In this document: positions 25,655-33,596 of the stretch, in pieces
How the letters are laid out: the number at the start of each line of letters is the position of its first letter
Numbering within the stretch: the first letter of the stretch is position 1
Origin: Paenibacillus sp. LHD-38
GTDB taxonomy: Bacteria > Bacillota > Bacilli > Paenibacillales > Paenibacillaceae
Reading direction: 5' to 3'
Assembly: GCF_031157315.1 (NCBI RefSeq)
Contig: NZ_JAVIFU010000017.1
Coordinates: 86,904 to 150,903, forward strand
Length of the DNA stretch: 64,000 nucleotides
Made by a program: the position numbers and the translations under genes
Notes under the pieces: generated by a model
Databases searched by the model: none
What the model saw: only the letters and a program-made list of their open reading frames with translations
What the model was told of the DNA's origin: nothing

Positions 25655-26617
25655 CTAACCCTCCGGCTGCCAAAGCTTGCCCTGCCAAGTATTCCGGCGT
25701 TTCAGCTCATCGTCGAAAGCATTAAGCACTACCCATTTGTTCATGCTCCACATCGGGCCAATCAGCAAATCGCGCGGCGCATCGCCAGTAAGCCGGTGGA
25801 CGATCATTTCGGGCGGAAGAAACTCCAGTGTATCGACAATTAGTTTCACATATTCATCCTGCTCCAAAAATTGCAGCAGACCGGCTTCATACTGACGGAC
25901 CATCGGCGTCTTGCGCATGAGGTGAAGCAAGTGAATCTTGATGCCTTGGACATCCATCTTCGCCACGGCGCGGCCGGTATCAAGCATCATTTCATGCGTT
26001 TCCTGCGGAAGGCCGTAAATGATATGCGCGCAAACCCGTATCCCGCGCGCACGAAGTCGCTGCACCGCATCCAAATAGCACGCAGTGTCATGTGCCCGGT
26101 TAATAAGCTCTGAAGTGGATTCATGCACGGTCTGCAGACCCATTTCTACCCAAAGATAGGTGCGTTCATTCAGCTCAGCCAAATAATCGACAACGTCATC
26201 AGGCAAGCAATCGGGGCGTGTTGCAATCGATAGGCCAACAACGCCAGGCTGCTGTAAAATAATCTCATAGTACTCGCGCAGCTCTTCAACAGGCGCATAC
26301 GTATTCGTATAAGCTTGGAAGTAACCGATGTATTGCGCATCCGGCCACTTCTGATGTTGGCGGTCGCGTATGTTATTGAACTGAGTAACCAGATCATCCC
26401 GCCGGCTTCCCGCGAAATCGCCTGATCCGCGCGCACTGCAAAACGTGCAGCCGCCTTTAGCGATAGAGCCGTCCCGATTCGGGCAGGTGAAGCCCGCATC
26501 CAGCATGACTTTGAATACCTTGCCGCCAAACTGCTTCCGCATCTCGTAATTCCATGTATGAAATCGTTTATCGCCCCAGAGCATTGGCTGCTGCGGAGAT
26601 CTGTGTAATTCAATCAT
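25655..26617 (-). CDS. ytqA: TIGR01212 family radical SAM protein (YtqA-like)
   Basis: A 320-residue radical SAM enzyme of the Elp3-related TIGR01212 group. The iron-sulfur site is CPNRDGSIAKGGCTFCSARG, with the long CxnCxxC spacing typical of this group, followed by FQAYTNTYAPVEELREYYE. The ATG at 26617 has AAGGGG upstream; the frame opens earlier only at a TTG. YtqA is always near YtqB and is implicated in the same wobble-uridine pathway (the step giving the aminomethyl intermediate). That role is family knowledge, not visible directly. Confidence 0.88.
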   Translation of the reverse strand: MIELHRSPQQPMLWGDKRFHTWNYEMRKQFGGKVFKVMLDAGFTCPNRDGSIAKGGCTFCSARGSGDFAGSRRDDLVTQFNNIRDRQHQKWPDAQYIGYFQAYTNTYAPVEELREYYEIILQQPGVVGLSIATRPDCLPDDVVDYLAELNERTYLWVEMGLQTVHESTSELINRAHDTACYLDAVQRLRARGIRVCAHIIYGLPQETHEMMLDTGRAVAKMDVQGIKIHLLHLMRKTPMVRQYEAGLLQFLEQDEYVKLIVDTLEFLPPEMIVHRLTGDAPRDLLIGPMWSMNKWVVLNAFDDELKRRNTWQGKLWQPEG

Positions 26618-26757
26618 CGTTTTCCCCTTTTTCAAGACTTACACCCTCTATTTTAACGAAAAACGAGTGGAAAAGCCACGTTTGATCCAGGAAGGGTTAT
26701 AGAACGTTCGGAAACCGCTTTATTTGGAAATTATTTTTGAAATGGTTCATTTTGGGC

Positions 26758-26786
26758 TTGCATAACCTTACATGAAGTGTTATATT
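26758..26786 (+). promoter_or_regulatory. Sigma-A-like promoter upstream of a small conserved protein
   Basis: TTGCAT (26758-26763), a 17-bp spacer and TATATT (26781-26786), 112 bp before the start of the 69-residue gene. No operator is recognised. Confidence 0.55.
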
Positions 26787-26897
26787 AAAAGTGCGACAAA
26801 ACAACAAATAAACCTGACATAGCCCAATTGAACCTGCATTCATGAAACGTCGATTAAATGGAAATACTCTTACAATAAATCGATGAGGTGATTAGAG

Positions 26898-27107
26898 ATG
26901 AATAACATGTCCAAAATTCCACACGGCGACGACACCGTTACTGTCGAACTAACTGTTAAAGAATTGATGGCGCTTACGGGTGTCCGTTTTCACAATAACC
27001 ATGGCGTAGAAATTTCCGCTCGCAAGAAGCTTAATGAAGTGCTGTTTGAAACTTATGAACGTGATCAGCAAGAAAATGCCCCGATCCCGTATCAGCTTCT
27101 GCTGTAA
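26898..27107 (+). CDS. Small protein of unknown function (69 aa)
   Basis: A 69-residue acidic protein (MNNMSKIPHGDDTVTVELTV). It has a short beta strand (DTVTVELTVKELMAL) followed by a helix-forming region (ARKKLNEVLFETYERDQQ). No cysteines, membrane segment or known motif is seen. It has its own promoter, a GAGGTGAT ribosome-binding site and a strong terminator, so it is very probably a real monocistronic gene. I do not recognise the family. Confidence 0.75.
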   Translation: MNNMSKIPHGDDTVTVELTVKELMALTGVRFHNNHGVEISARKKLNEVLFETYERDQQENAPIPYQLLL

Positions 27108-27133
27108 GAACATAGAAGAAACTGAACAAGAGG

Positions 27134-27172
27134 AAAGCCGCGTCGCCAATAACTGGCCGCGGCTTTTTTTTC
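27134..27172 (+). terminator. Intrinsic terminator of the 69-aa gene
   Basis: AAAGCCGCG (from 27134) pairs with CGCGGCTTT ending at 27166, followed by TTTTTCT. Confidence 0.9.
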
Positions 27173-27280
27173 TATAATAAGATCGTTGCTCATTCCTCTT
27201 TACATTGCTTAAATTGTTGGGCACAATAAGGACTAGTCTATTCGTTGCATCGTCTACGATAAATGGAGGAATCACTGCAT

Positions 27281-28048
27281 ATGCGTTTAAGAGGAAGAAA
27301 AGGAATTCGGGAAAGTCTCGAGGGACAGCCGGAGCTAGTCGTTCTGGATGCTGCACCCCACAAAGGAAAATGGCATGAGTTTTTCGGAAACGACCAGCCT
27401 ATATATGTAGAGCTAGGTATGGGTAAAGGCCGCTTTATTAGTCAAATGAGCGCCCGCTATCCGCATATTAACTTTATTGGCGTCGATATGTACGATGAGC
27501 TTCTGCGCCGCGCAAGCGAGAAGGCCCGCATCGTTTGGGAACAAAAAGGGGAGTCGCATCCGCCGAATCTCGCACTGCTTCGTGCAAATATCGAAGGCAT
27601 CGAGACGATGTTTGCGCCAGGGGAGATTGAACGCGTTCATCTTAACTTCAGCGATCCGTGGCCAAAGAGCAAGCATGCACGCCGTAGACTTACACATCCA
27701 AGGCTGGTAGCCAAGTATATCGAGCTGCTAAATGAGCGCGGAGAGATTCATTTTAAGACGGATTCCCAATCGCTATTTGAGTTTTCTTTGAACAGCTTTG
27801 CGGAAATGGAACTGATCATGCGTAATATTTCGCTCCATTTGCACAAAGAAGGCCCCCGAGAGGACCTTGTGTTTACGGAATATGAGATGAAGTTTATGGA
27901 AAAAGGACAAAACATTTATCGGGTGGAAGCCGTTATCGGCTCCGAGGCGCTGCGGAAGCATCGCGAGGCGAAGCAAGAGAAATCGATCAAGGAAGAAGAA
28001 GAAGCAAACAAAGCTGATCTGAATGATTCCGATGACGAGGACAATTAG
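27281..28048 (+). CDS. trmB: tRNA (guanosine(46)-N7)-methyltransferase
   Basis: A 255-residue TrmB. The SAM site is VELGMGKGRFI, then FIGVDMYDELL, and the family signature HLNFSDPWPKSKHARRRLTH with the catalytic Asp. The C-terminus has FTEYEMKFMEKGQNIYRVEA as in B. subtilis TrmB. The ATG at 27281 is preferred; the earlier ATG at 27263 lies inside the GGAGGA ribosome-binding site. It makes m7G46 in the tRNA variable loop. The last ~30 residues are an acidic, low-complexity extension (KEEEEANKADLNDSDDEDN) beyond the usual end. The stop overlaps the convergent PAP2 gene by 4 bp. Confidence 0.95.
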   Translation: MRLRGRKGIRESLEGQPELVVLDAAPHKGKWHEFFGNDQPIYVELGMGKGRFISQMSARYPHINFIGVDMYDELLRRASEKARIVWEQKGESHPPNLALLRANIEGIETMFAPGEIERVHLNFSDPWPKSKHARRRLTHPRLVAKYIELLNERGEIHFKTDSQSLFEFSLNSFAEMELIMRNISLHLHKEGPREDLVFTEYEMKFMEKGQNIYRVEAVIGSEALRKHREAKQEKSIKEEEEANKADLNDSDDEDN

Positions 28049-28617
28049 TTAATTCCTGCTGCCGATCCGACCCATGAGTAGTTGACCGCAAGGGCAGTCA
28101 CCGATCCAATCAGTGCACCCGCGGCAACATCCGATGGATAATGCAGACCCAAGTACATCCTCGACCAACCGACAGATATACCAATGATTAGTGCTATCGG
28201 TACTAGAAAAGTCAGCCATAAGCCGCTTGTCAACAATATGGGAACAAGCCAAGCGAAAATCGCTGTCGTATGACCGGAAGGAAAAGACGAATCTACGAGC
28301 GGATTATGTCCGGTATTGACACCAGGCAGCGCCTGATAAGGCCGAAGCCGCTTGAATTTTCGTTTAACGATGGCAACTGGCAAGTGGCTAATGACGACGG
28401 CTGTCAAACATTGCCATCCAGTAAGGCTCCATGGAGCAGGTGCCAGCAGTGCATATAGAAGGGCGGTTGTGAGCGTAAAGTTGGCGCCGCCCATATGTGT
28501 GACCGTGCTTAACCATTTATTAAGGAAACGATGTCTTTTTCCCCCAGAAGGTCTCCGATTTGCCCAAATCAGCATTTTTTGCTCACTCGTTTTCAGCCAG
28601 CCTATCATTCGTTCCAT
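28045..28617 (-). CDS. PAP2 family phosphatase
   Basis: A 190-residue membrane phosphatase with about five to six segments. All three PAP2 motifs are present: KRKFKRLRP, SFPSGHT and SRMYLGLHYPSD, with the catalytic His residues in the second and third. It probably dephosphorylates undecaprenyl pyrophosphate or phosphatidic/phosphatidylglycerol phosphate. The start at 28617 (MERMIGWLK) lies 9 bp after AGGAGG; the frame's first ATG at 28626 touches the AGGAGG and is too close. Confidence 0.88.
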   Translation of the reverse strand: MERMIGWLKTSEQKMLIWANRRPSGGKRHRFLNKWLSTVTHMGGANFTLTTALLYALLAPAPWSLTGWQCLTAVVISHLPVAIVKRKFKRLRPYQALPGVNTGHNPLVDSSFPSGHTTAIFAWLVPILLTSGLWLTFLVPIALIIGISVGWSRMYLGLHYPSDVAAGALIGSVTALAVNYSWVGSAAGIN

Positions 28618-29088
28618 CGCTGTCATCCTCCTAACGGTGGCTTACTTTTTATTTTCATTTGTTAGATATTTTTAATTTTAACATGTTTCTGTAAGCGGAG
28701 CGTAAACTATTTCTTGTCCCATTATTAAAGATAAGTAAGTATTATAACATTTAAAATACATTTTGTGTGGGTTGCGGCGGCAGGAGCAATTGCTTCTATA
28801 AAAGGCTAGGAATCCGCATGGAATATAGGATATAAATATTGATTGCGATTTCCTGTTTAATTATGTGCAGTTGATGGTAAAACTGTAATGGACATATTTT
28901 CGAACGTTCTGGCAGAACCCGTCGAACTTGCGAAAGCTGTCAGAAGAAAAGGCGTGTTCACCTGTTCGTCACAAAGTCGATATACAATTAAAGAAACATT
29001 TTCCTGTCTTTCCTCGTAAATAAGGACGTTAGTGCTAAAAAGTCAGCAAATGGTTGAAAATAAGGCTGAATCGTCGTAAAAGGAGGTA
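28618..29088. other. 471-bp region without a recognised gene
   Basis: AT-rich intergenic DNA between the PAP2 gene (leaving leftward) and the GT2 leader. It contains a near-palindrome AGGAGCAATTGCTTCT at 28782-28797. No ORF with a ribosome-binding site, no known riboswitch core and no rRNA/tRNA is seen. A promoter for the GT2 unit is expected here, but none stands out clearly. Confidence 0.5.
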
Positions 29089-29193
29089 ATGCGTTCATTG
29101 GTACGCAATGCAAGCGTTTTTCTGCCAAGATTAAGCCTAATGAAGACTAATTCAACTTTTGACAAAGAAGTTGTTTCTGTGGAGAATCAATAA
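29089..29193 (+). CDS. Possible small ORF (34 aa) in the GT2 leader
   Basis: ATG at 29089, or TTG at 29098, follows AAAAGGAGGT and runs 34 codons to TAA (29191-29193), beginning MRSLVRNASVFLPRLSLMKT. The AGGAGG is too close to the ATG (2 bp) but well placed for the TTG. A stem-loop GAGTGTTT-GCAGAG-AAACACTC (29202-29223) follows its stop. It could be a leader peptide or a chance ORF; no homology is recognised. Confidence 0.3.
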   Translation: MRSLVRNASVFLPRLSLMKTNSTFDKEVVSVENQ

Positions 29194-29201
29194 AGGTCCG
29201 G

Positions 29202-29223
29202 GAGTGTTTGCAGAGAAACACTC
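29202..29223 (+). other. Stem-loop in the GT2 leader
   Basis: GAGTGTTT (29202-29209) and AAACACTC (29216-29223) form a perfect 8-bp stem, loop GCAGAG, about 97 bp before the GT2 start. There is no U-tract, so it is not a standard terminator. Confidence 0.5.
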
Positions 29224-29319
29224 ATACAAAGAGAAAATATATAATAAAAAGCTTGCAGCAGCCGTAGCTCGGATGCTGAAACAAAGCAAAAAAATGGGGT
29301 CTTAAGGGGGCAGTATCGC

Positions 29320-30555
29320 ATGGTTCTAAGTGTTATTTTTATTGCGTTGCAAATCGTGATGGCGTCAATTGCGGTTTACCAGTTCGGTATTTCGGTATTC
29401 GGCCTGATGAAAAACAAAAGCCGGAAGCACCACGCAGCTCAAAAATCGTTTGCGGTTCTAGTGGCAGCACATAACGAAGAAAAAGTGGTCGGCGCGTTAA
29501 TCGAAAATTTGAAAAAGATGGACTACCCGAAGGAACTATACGATATATTTGTGATTTGTGATAATTGCACGGACGGAACAGCAGACATAAGCCGAAGTCA
29601 TGGGGTTCATGCTTGCGAAAGATCGAACCAGCTTCTACGAGGCAAAGGATATGCGATTGAATGGATGCTTAAAGAGTTATGGGCTATGCCTCGCCAATAT
29701 GATGCAATTGTCATGTTTGATGCGGATAATCTCGTAAACCCTGACTTCCTGCAACTGATGAATAATGATTTGTGCGAGGGACATCAAGTTATTCAAGGAT
29801 ATTTGGATACGAAGAATCCAGATGATTCATGGGTTACTGCTGCATACGGCATTACTTACTGGTACTGCAACCGACTATGGCAGCTTTCCAGAACAAACTT
29901 GAAGATGAGCAACTTCCTTGGTGGCACCGGAATGTGTTTTGAGTCGGCGCTTCTCAAAGACATGGGTTGGGGAGCGACAAGCCTCGTTGAGGACTTGGAA
30001 TTCTCAATGCGCTGCGTGCAGCGCGGCGTTTATCCTGTTTTGAATTACGATGCAAAGGTGTACGATGAGAAACCGGTAACGTTCAAAGCTTCCGCTAGGC
30101 AGCGACTTCGCTGGATGCAAGGGCATTTCAACGTAGCGCGCAATTACTTTTTTCCGCTTCTTTGGGCAAGTATCAAGGAACGCAACTTTGTGAAATTCGA
30201 TTCGGCTATCTACACCATTTCTGTTTATAACACCTTGTTTGGATTTATCTTGACGCTTGTTATGTGGATCGATATTGCGATTCCATCGACTAACTACTTG
30301 GATTCGCTTTATAACTATTTACCATGGTGGACGGTTGGAATCGCTGCGTTTGCTGGGATTATCCAATTCCCGCTTGCGCTTATGCTAGAGGGAGTAAAAT
30401 CGTGGAAAATGTATGCTCATCTTCTTACGCTGCCGTTTTTCCTTGTTTCTTGGTGGCCGATCACGTTTTACGCTTTCTTCACTCAGAACAACAAAACATG
30501 GAGCCATACCCAGCATACCCGCGTCGTTCGGATAGAAGAAGTGCAAAGCAAATAG
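29320..30555 (+). CDS. Processive glycosyltransferase family 2 membrane protein
   Basis: A 411-residue GT2 enzyme with an N-terminal membrane segment and three to four C-terminal segments. The catalytic motifs are in order: AAHNEEKVV, FDADNLVNPDF (DxD), GGTGMCF, LVEDLEFSMR (acid base ED) and QRLRWMQGH (QxxRW), the set found in processive synthases such as hyaluronan, chitin or PNAG synthases. It should polymerise an exported polysaccharide from a UDP-sugar. AAGGGGG precedes the ATG. No partner genes for export or modification are adjacent. The upstream ~700 bp is unusually long and holds a small ORF and a stem-loop. Confidence 0.88.
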   Translation: MVLSVIFIALQIVMASIAVYQFGISVFGLMKNKSRKHHAAQKSFAVLVAAHNEEKVVGALIENLKKMDYPKELYDIFVICDNCTDGTADISRSHGVHACERSNQLLRGKGYAIEWMLKELWAMPRQYDAIVMFDADNLVNPDFLQLMNNDLCEGHQVIQGYLDTKNPDDSWVTAAYGITYWYCNRLWQLSRTNLKMSNFLGGTGMCFESALLKDMGWGATSLVEDLEFSMRCVQRGVYPVLNYDAKVYDEKPVTFKASARQRLRWMQGHFNVARNYFFPLLWASIKERNFVKFDSAIYTISVYNTLFGFILTLVMWIDIAIPSTNYLDSLYNYLPWWTVGIAAFAGIIQFPLALMLEGVKSWKMYAHLLTLPFFLVSWWPITFYAFFTQNNKTWSHTQHTRVVRIEEVQSK

Positions 30556-30593
30556 CTATTTGAAATCGGTTCTGAAAACAATTTCTGAAGCTG

Positions 30594-30623
30594 TTGACAT
30601 GGCTCTGTGGGCCATGGTATAGT
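30594..30623 (+). promoter_or_regulatory. Sigma-A promoter of infC-rpmI-rplT
   Basis: TTGACA (30594-30599), an 18-bp spacer and TATAGT (30618-30623), just after the GT2 stop. Transcription from here yields a leader of about 220 nt before infC. Confidence 0.85.
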
Positions 30624-30629
30624 AACACG

Positions 30630-30806
30630 GTAACATTTTCAACTAACTTAATGACGCACAAGCAGAAGCACCCGCTTCTCACCTTTCGGCTAAGGCTGGC
30701 TGGTTCGCGATAATCGATTAGTCATTCCATTATTTCAACTGAAATGATGCTCTGACATACATGTACGGTTATGAGATGCGGGTTCTAGTGAACCCGCATT
30801 TTTTTA
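30630..30806 (+). promoter_or_regulatory. L20-type attenuator leader of infC-rpmI-rplT
   Basis: The leader contains a perfect intrinsic terminator: ATGCGGGTT (30776-30784), loop CTAGTG, AACCCGCAT (30791-30799), then seven T. An alternative antiterminator pairing is visible: ACCCGC-TT-CTC at 30670-30680 is complementary to GAG-AT-GCGGGT at 30773-30783, which includes the 5' arm of the terminator. This arrangement matches the known Bacillus leader, in which ribosomal protein L20 binds an rRNA mimic and prevents antitermination. Confidence 0.85.
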
Positions 30807-30850
30807 TTGCGTGGAGACATGAAACAAACCATTTTTGGAGGTGGCACGTT

Positions 30851-31366
30851 ATTAGCAGAGAACATCAAATCAATGATGAGATCCGGGCCAGAGAAGTACG
30901 CCTAGTAGGCGCTGAAGGCGAGCAAATCGGTATTAAATCGATTCGTGATGCTATGCAGCTAGCTGTTGAGCTTAATTTGGACCTGGTGAACGTCGCACCG
31001 ACGGCTAAGCCGCCGGTATGCCGGATCATGGACTACGGAAAGTTCCGTTACGAGCAGCAGAAGAAAGAAAAAGAAGCTCGTAAAAACCAAAAGATCGTTG
31101 ATCTTAAAGAAGTTTGGTTCCGTGCTAACATTGATGAAAATGACTACCAAACGAAATATCGTAACGTTGTCAAGTTTCTCAATGAAGGCGATAAAGTGAA
31201 AGCATCCGTCAGATTCCGCGGCCGTGAGATTGCACATGCGTCTCTTGGACAAAAGATTTTGGATCGTCTTTCAAAAGAGGTTGCCGAATTATGCAGCGTT
31301 GAGCGCGCTCCTAAGCTGGAAGGCCGGAGCATGATTATGATTTTGGCACCCAAAACCAACAGCTAA
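30851..31366 (+). CDS. infC: Translation initiation factor IF-3
   Basis: A 171-residue IF-3. The N-domain (INDEIRAREVRLVGAEGEQIG), the linker (RIMDYGKFRYEQQKKEKEAR) and the C-domain (VKASVRFRGREIAHASLG) are all complete. The start is the ATT at 30851: GGAGGTGG at 30837-30844 is 6 bp upstream, and the protein aligns with B. subtilis IF-3 from here, whereas the longer open frame from 30761 lies in the attenuator leader. The rare AUU start is the known means by which IF-3 limits its own synthesis. It heads the infC-rpmI-rplT operon. Confidence 0.95.
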   Translation: MSREHQINDEIRAREVRLVGAEGEQIGIKSIRDAMQLAVELNLDLVNVAPTAKPPVCRIMDYGKFRYEQQKKEKEARKNQKIVDLKEVWFRANIDENDYQTKYRNVVKFLNEGDKVKASVRFRGREIAHASLGQKILDRLSKEVAELCSVERAPKLEGRSMIMILAPKTNS

Positions 31367-31400
31367 CAACTGATGAAGAACTTTAAGGAGGATAACTGAT

Positions 31401-31598
31401 ATGCCTAAGATGAAAACTCACAGCAGTCTGAAAGACCGCTTTAAAATTACTGGAACTGGTAAAGTAAAACGTTACAAAGCTTACCGTAACCACTTGCTTT
31501 CACACAAATCCGGTCGTCAAAAACGCGTACTTGCTGGTCAACCGCTTATGGCTGCTGGCGACGTTCGTCGTTTGAAGCAAGGCCTTTCTAACTTGTAA
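31401..31598 (+). CDS. rpmI: 50S ribosomal protein L35
   Basis: A 65-residue basic protein with the L35 signature PKMKTHSSLKDRFKITGTGK at the N-terminus and the conserved HLLSHKSGRQKR. AAGGAGG precedes the ATG. It lies 34 bp after infC and 50 bp before rplT, the standard order, and is co-regulated through the L20 leader. Confidence 0.96.
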   Translation: MPKMKTHSSLKDRFKITGTGKVKRYKAYRNHLLSHKSGRQKRVLAGQPLMAAGDVRRLKQGLSNL

Positions 31599-31648
31599 TA
31601 ATAAGCTACAACAAATAAGCTAATTCAACCTACAGGAGGTTTCCATTC

Positions 31649-32008
31649 ATGGCAAGAGTCAAAGGCGGATTTGTCCGCACTCGTCGTCGCAAAAGAATTC
31701 TAAAGCTAGCTAAAGGTTATTTCGGTTCGAAACATCGCCTGTTTAAAACAGCGAAGGAGCAAGTTGGTAAGTCCCTTATGTACGCATACCGTGACCGTCG
31801 CAACAAAAAACGTGACATCCGCAGACTGTGGATCGTTCGTATTAACGCGGCAGCTCGCATCAACGGACTTTCGTACAACAAATTCATGCACGGCTTGAAG
31901 CTTGCGGGCGTTGAAGTTAACCGCAAAATCCTTGCTGACCTGGCAGTTAACGATATGACTTCGTTCAACTCCCTTGCAGGTATTGCAAAAGAAAAAATTA
32001 ACGCGTAG
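31649..32008 (+). CDS. rplT: 50S ribosomal protein L20
   Basis: A 119-residue basic protein, complete L20 ([58 protein letters not shown]). It binds helices of 23S rRNA early in 50S assembly and, in Bacillus, is the repressor that acts on the operon's own leader. AGGAGG precedes the ATG. A strong terminator follows. Confidence 0.96.
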   Translation: MARVKGGFVRTRRRKRILKLAKGYFGSKHRLFKTAKEQVGKSLMYAYRDRRNKKRDIRRLWIVRINAAARINGLSYNKFMHGLKLAGVEVNRKILADLAVNDMTSFNSLAGIAKEKINA

Positions 32009-32023
32009 GCGTTAATCACATAT

Positions 32024-32070
32024 AAAGGCTGTCCAAGTCATCTATCCGATGAGTTTGGGCAGCCTTTTTT
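32024..32070 (+). terminator. Terminator of infC-rpmI-rplT
   Basis: AAAGGCTGTCCAA (from 32024) pairs with TTGGGCAGCCTTT with one mismatch, followed by a T-run ending at 32070. Confidence 0.9.
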
Positions 32071-32203
32071 GTATTGGCTTGGGGTATGTCTACTTCACTT
32101 TTTAAGCTTGCATGCGCACATTTGTTGCGGGCGAGGACAAACAAACAGACGGATGCTCTTTTCCTTGAATATGTTGAAGGACAACAGGAAAGGAGGGATT
32201 TCT

Positions 32204-32563
32204 ATGCATAACGTTTCCAAACAAGACGTACGGAAACTGATCGGCAAATCCATTTATGCAGTTCGTCCAGACGGCTCTGTCGTCACTGGCAAGCTCGTTA
32301 AGGTTCACCAAAATAAACTGATCATAGCCCCATTAGAGAATGAAAAGGGAAAAGTCGTACAAACGAAAGCTATTTTGCCTCTCGTTTTGTTTGATCTTCT
32401 TGCAATCGGTACGCTTCCGTTCTTTGGCGGCGGCTTTGGTGGTTTCGGTGGCGGTGGCTGCTGCAACAACAACTTTAAAAAACAATGCTGCTACGACGGC
32501 GGCTATGGCGGCTATGGCGGTTATGGTGACGGCTACGGCAACCAAGGATACAACGGGTATTAA
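32204..32563 (+). CDS. Small Gly/Tyr-rich protein of unknown function
   Basis: A 119-residue protein starting MHNVSKQDVRKLIGKSIYAV after AAGGAGG. The first ~65 residues look like a small beta-barrel (YAVRPDGSVVTGKLVKVHQN, KLIIAPL), then a hydrophobic stretch (AILPLVLFDLLAIGTLPFFG). The last 50 are Gly/Tyr-rich with paired cysteines (GGFGGGGCCNNN, KKQCCYDGGYGGYGGYG). That tail resembles spore-coat or other structural assembly proteins; this is inferred from composition only. A longer frame upstream lacks support. I do not recognise a family. Confidence 0.7.
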   Translation: MHNVSKQDVRKLIGKSIYAVRPDGSVVTGKLVKVHQNKLIIAPLENEKGKVVQTKAILPLVLFDLLAIGTLPFFGGGFGGFGGGGCCNNNFKKQCCYDGGYGGYGGYGDGYGNQGYNGY

Positions 32564-32577
32564 TGGCAGCTAGATGA

Positions 32578-33039
32578 TCATGGCGGGGTGAGCGGTTTAA
32601 GCAGCTCATAGCAGCGTAGATCAGGGTAGTAGCGGACGGTGTGATAGCCAAGCTTGCTATAGAGATGATGTGCTTTATCATTTACCTGATCCACAAACAG
32701 TCTGGCAACCTTGCAGTTCTGCGTTCTGCCGTAAGCCTCGCTATGAGCCATTAATTTTCTGCCCCATTGTCGATTTCGATGATCGGGATGCGTGACCATC
32801 ATATCTAAATAAAGGACCTCACCCATTACTTCAAAATGAATGAAGGAGACAGGTGGGCTCTTCTTTGATAAGGATGCTACATAAGTAACGCCGCGGCGGA
32901 AGCGCTTAGGGAGCTCTCTGATCGTTTGGGCATCAAGCTGGTGCACCGTATGGGATAAAGGAATAAGCTCGTTCCGTATAAGGCGGACCACCTCGGCTTG
33001 ATCCAGCCTGGGGTCATAAAGTCGAATCATATCCATCAT
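32578..33039 (-). CDS. GNAT family N-acetyltransferase
   Basis: A protein of about 153 residues. LYLDMMVTHPDHRNRQWGRK holds the acetyl-CoA loop (HRNRQWGRKL, a slightly unusual version with W in place of the second G-containing turn), and VDQVNDKAHHLYSKLGYHTV is the usual C-terminal signature. The start is uncertain: ATGs at 33039, 33036 and 33030 are possible and the ribosome-binding site is weak. The open frame to 33183 extends into the ilv promoter and is unlikely. The gene is divergent from the ilv operon. Substrate unknown. Confidence 0.8.
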   Translation of the reverse strand: MMDMIRLYDPRLDQAEVVRLIRNELIPLSHTVHQLDAQTIRELPKRFRRGVTYVASLSKKSPPVSFIHFEVMGEVLYLDMMVTHPDHRNRQWGRKLMAHSEAYGRTQNCKVARLFVDQVNDKAHHLYSKLGYHTVRYYPDLRCYELLKPLTPP

Positions 33040-33164
33040 TCCATTTCTGCGGCGCCGGGCGACAAGAACGCTGCATGAGTTTGCCGTTTGGGGGCTAAAA
33101 TAGTATATGTGCATTAGCCTGTGAATGCGCCAATTAGAATTTGCAGGAAGAATCATTAGGGTTC

Positions 33165-33193
33165 TTGACGAACGAGGATTCACGGCATATAAT
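33165..33193 (+). promoter_or_regulatory. Sigma-A promoter of the ilv-leu operon
   Basis: TTGACG (33165-33170), a 17-bp spacer and a perfect TATAAT (33188-33193). The transcript would start near 33200 and carry the T-box leader of nearly 400 nt. Confidence 0.88.
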
Positions 33194-33224
33194 AAAGAAA
33201 GTCTTATCTACCACGTACCGGTGT

Positions 33225-33573
33225 ACGCACCATGTGGTAAATACAAAATCAGCAATGATGAGGACGAAGTGCTTAGGGCCCTTTTGAACAGAGAGCGGAT
33301 GGATTAGCTGCAACCATCGCCAAAATCCCTTTTCTACGAGCTCACCTCGGAGCTGTTTCCTTGAAAAGCAACAACGAATGCTGTTGCCTAATAGGGGAAA
33401 TCGCAAGGCAAGCGTTAAAGTGCCAATAGTATGAACGTATGTGCACGACGTTCTTACTTGTGGAGGTTATACATCGGGAGACGTATAACAAATTTGGGTG
33501 GTACCACGGAAGATATACCTTTCGTCCCTCGTTGCTTCTTTTTGAAGCATGAGGAGCGAAAGGTTTTTTTGTT
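33225..33573 (+). promoter_or_regulatory. T-box riboswitch (probably tRNA-Leu) with terminator
   Basis: The conserved T-box sequence TGGGTGGTACCACGG lies at 33495-33509. Its TGGT can pair with the tRNA acceptor NCCA. Stem I is visible around the AGAGAG bulge at 33291-33296 and the GCGGATGG/CCATCGC distal stem. CTC at 33341-33343 lies on the 3' side of the specifier region and would read tRNA-Leu. GCAACA...TGTTGC near 33368-33386 is stem III. The terminator is ACCTTTCG...CGAAAGGT followed by seven T, ending near 33573. Uncharged tRNA-Leu should turn the operon on. The specifier assignment is tentative. Confidence 0.88.
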
Positions 33574-33596
33574 TTTTTCTGAGAGGAGGATGACTG

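Noticed and set aside
28895..28930. LexA box near TTCGAACGTTCT
   Set aside because: The spacing does not fit CGAAC-N4-GTTCG and no SOS gene follows.
28618..29319. c-di-GMP, ydaO-type or other known riboswitch before the GT2 gene
   Set aside because: I searched by eye for the conserved cores and found none.
33125..33307. A 60-codon ORF at the start of the ilv leader
   Set aside because: It spans the ilv promoter and stem I of the T-box; no ribosome-binding site.
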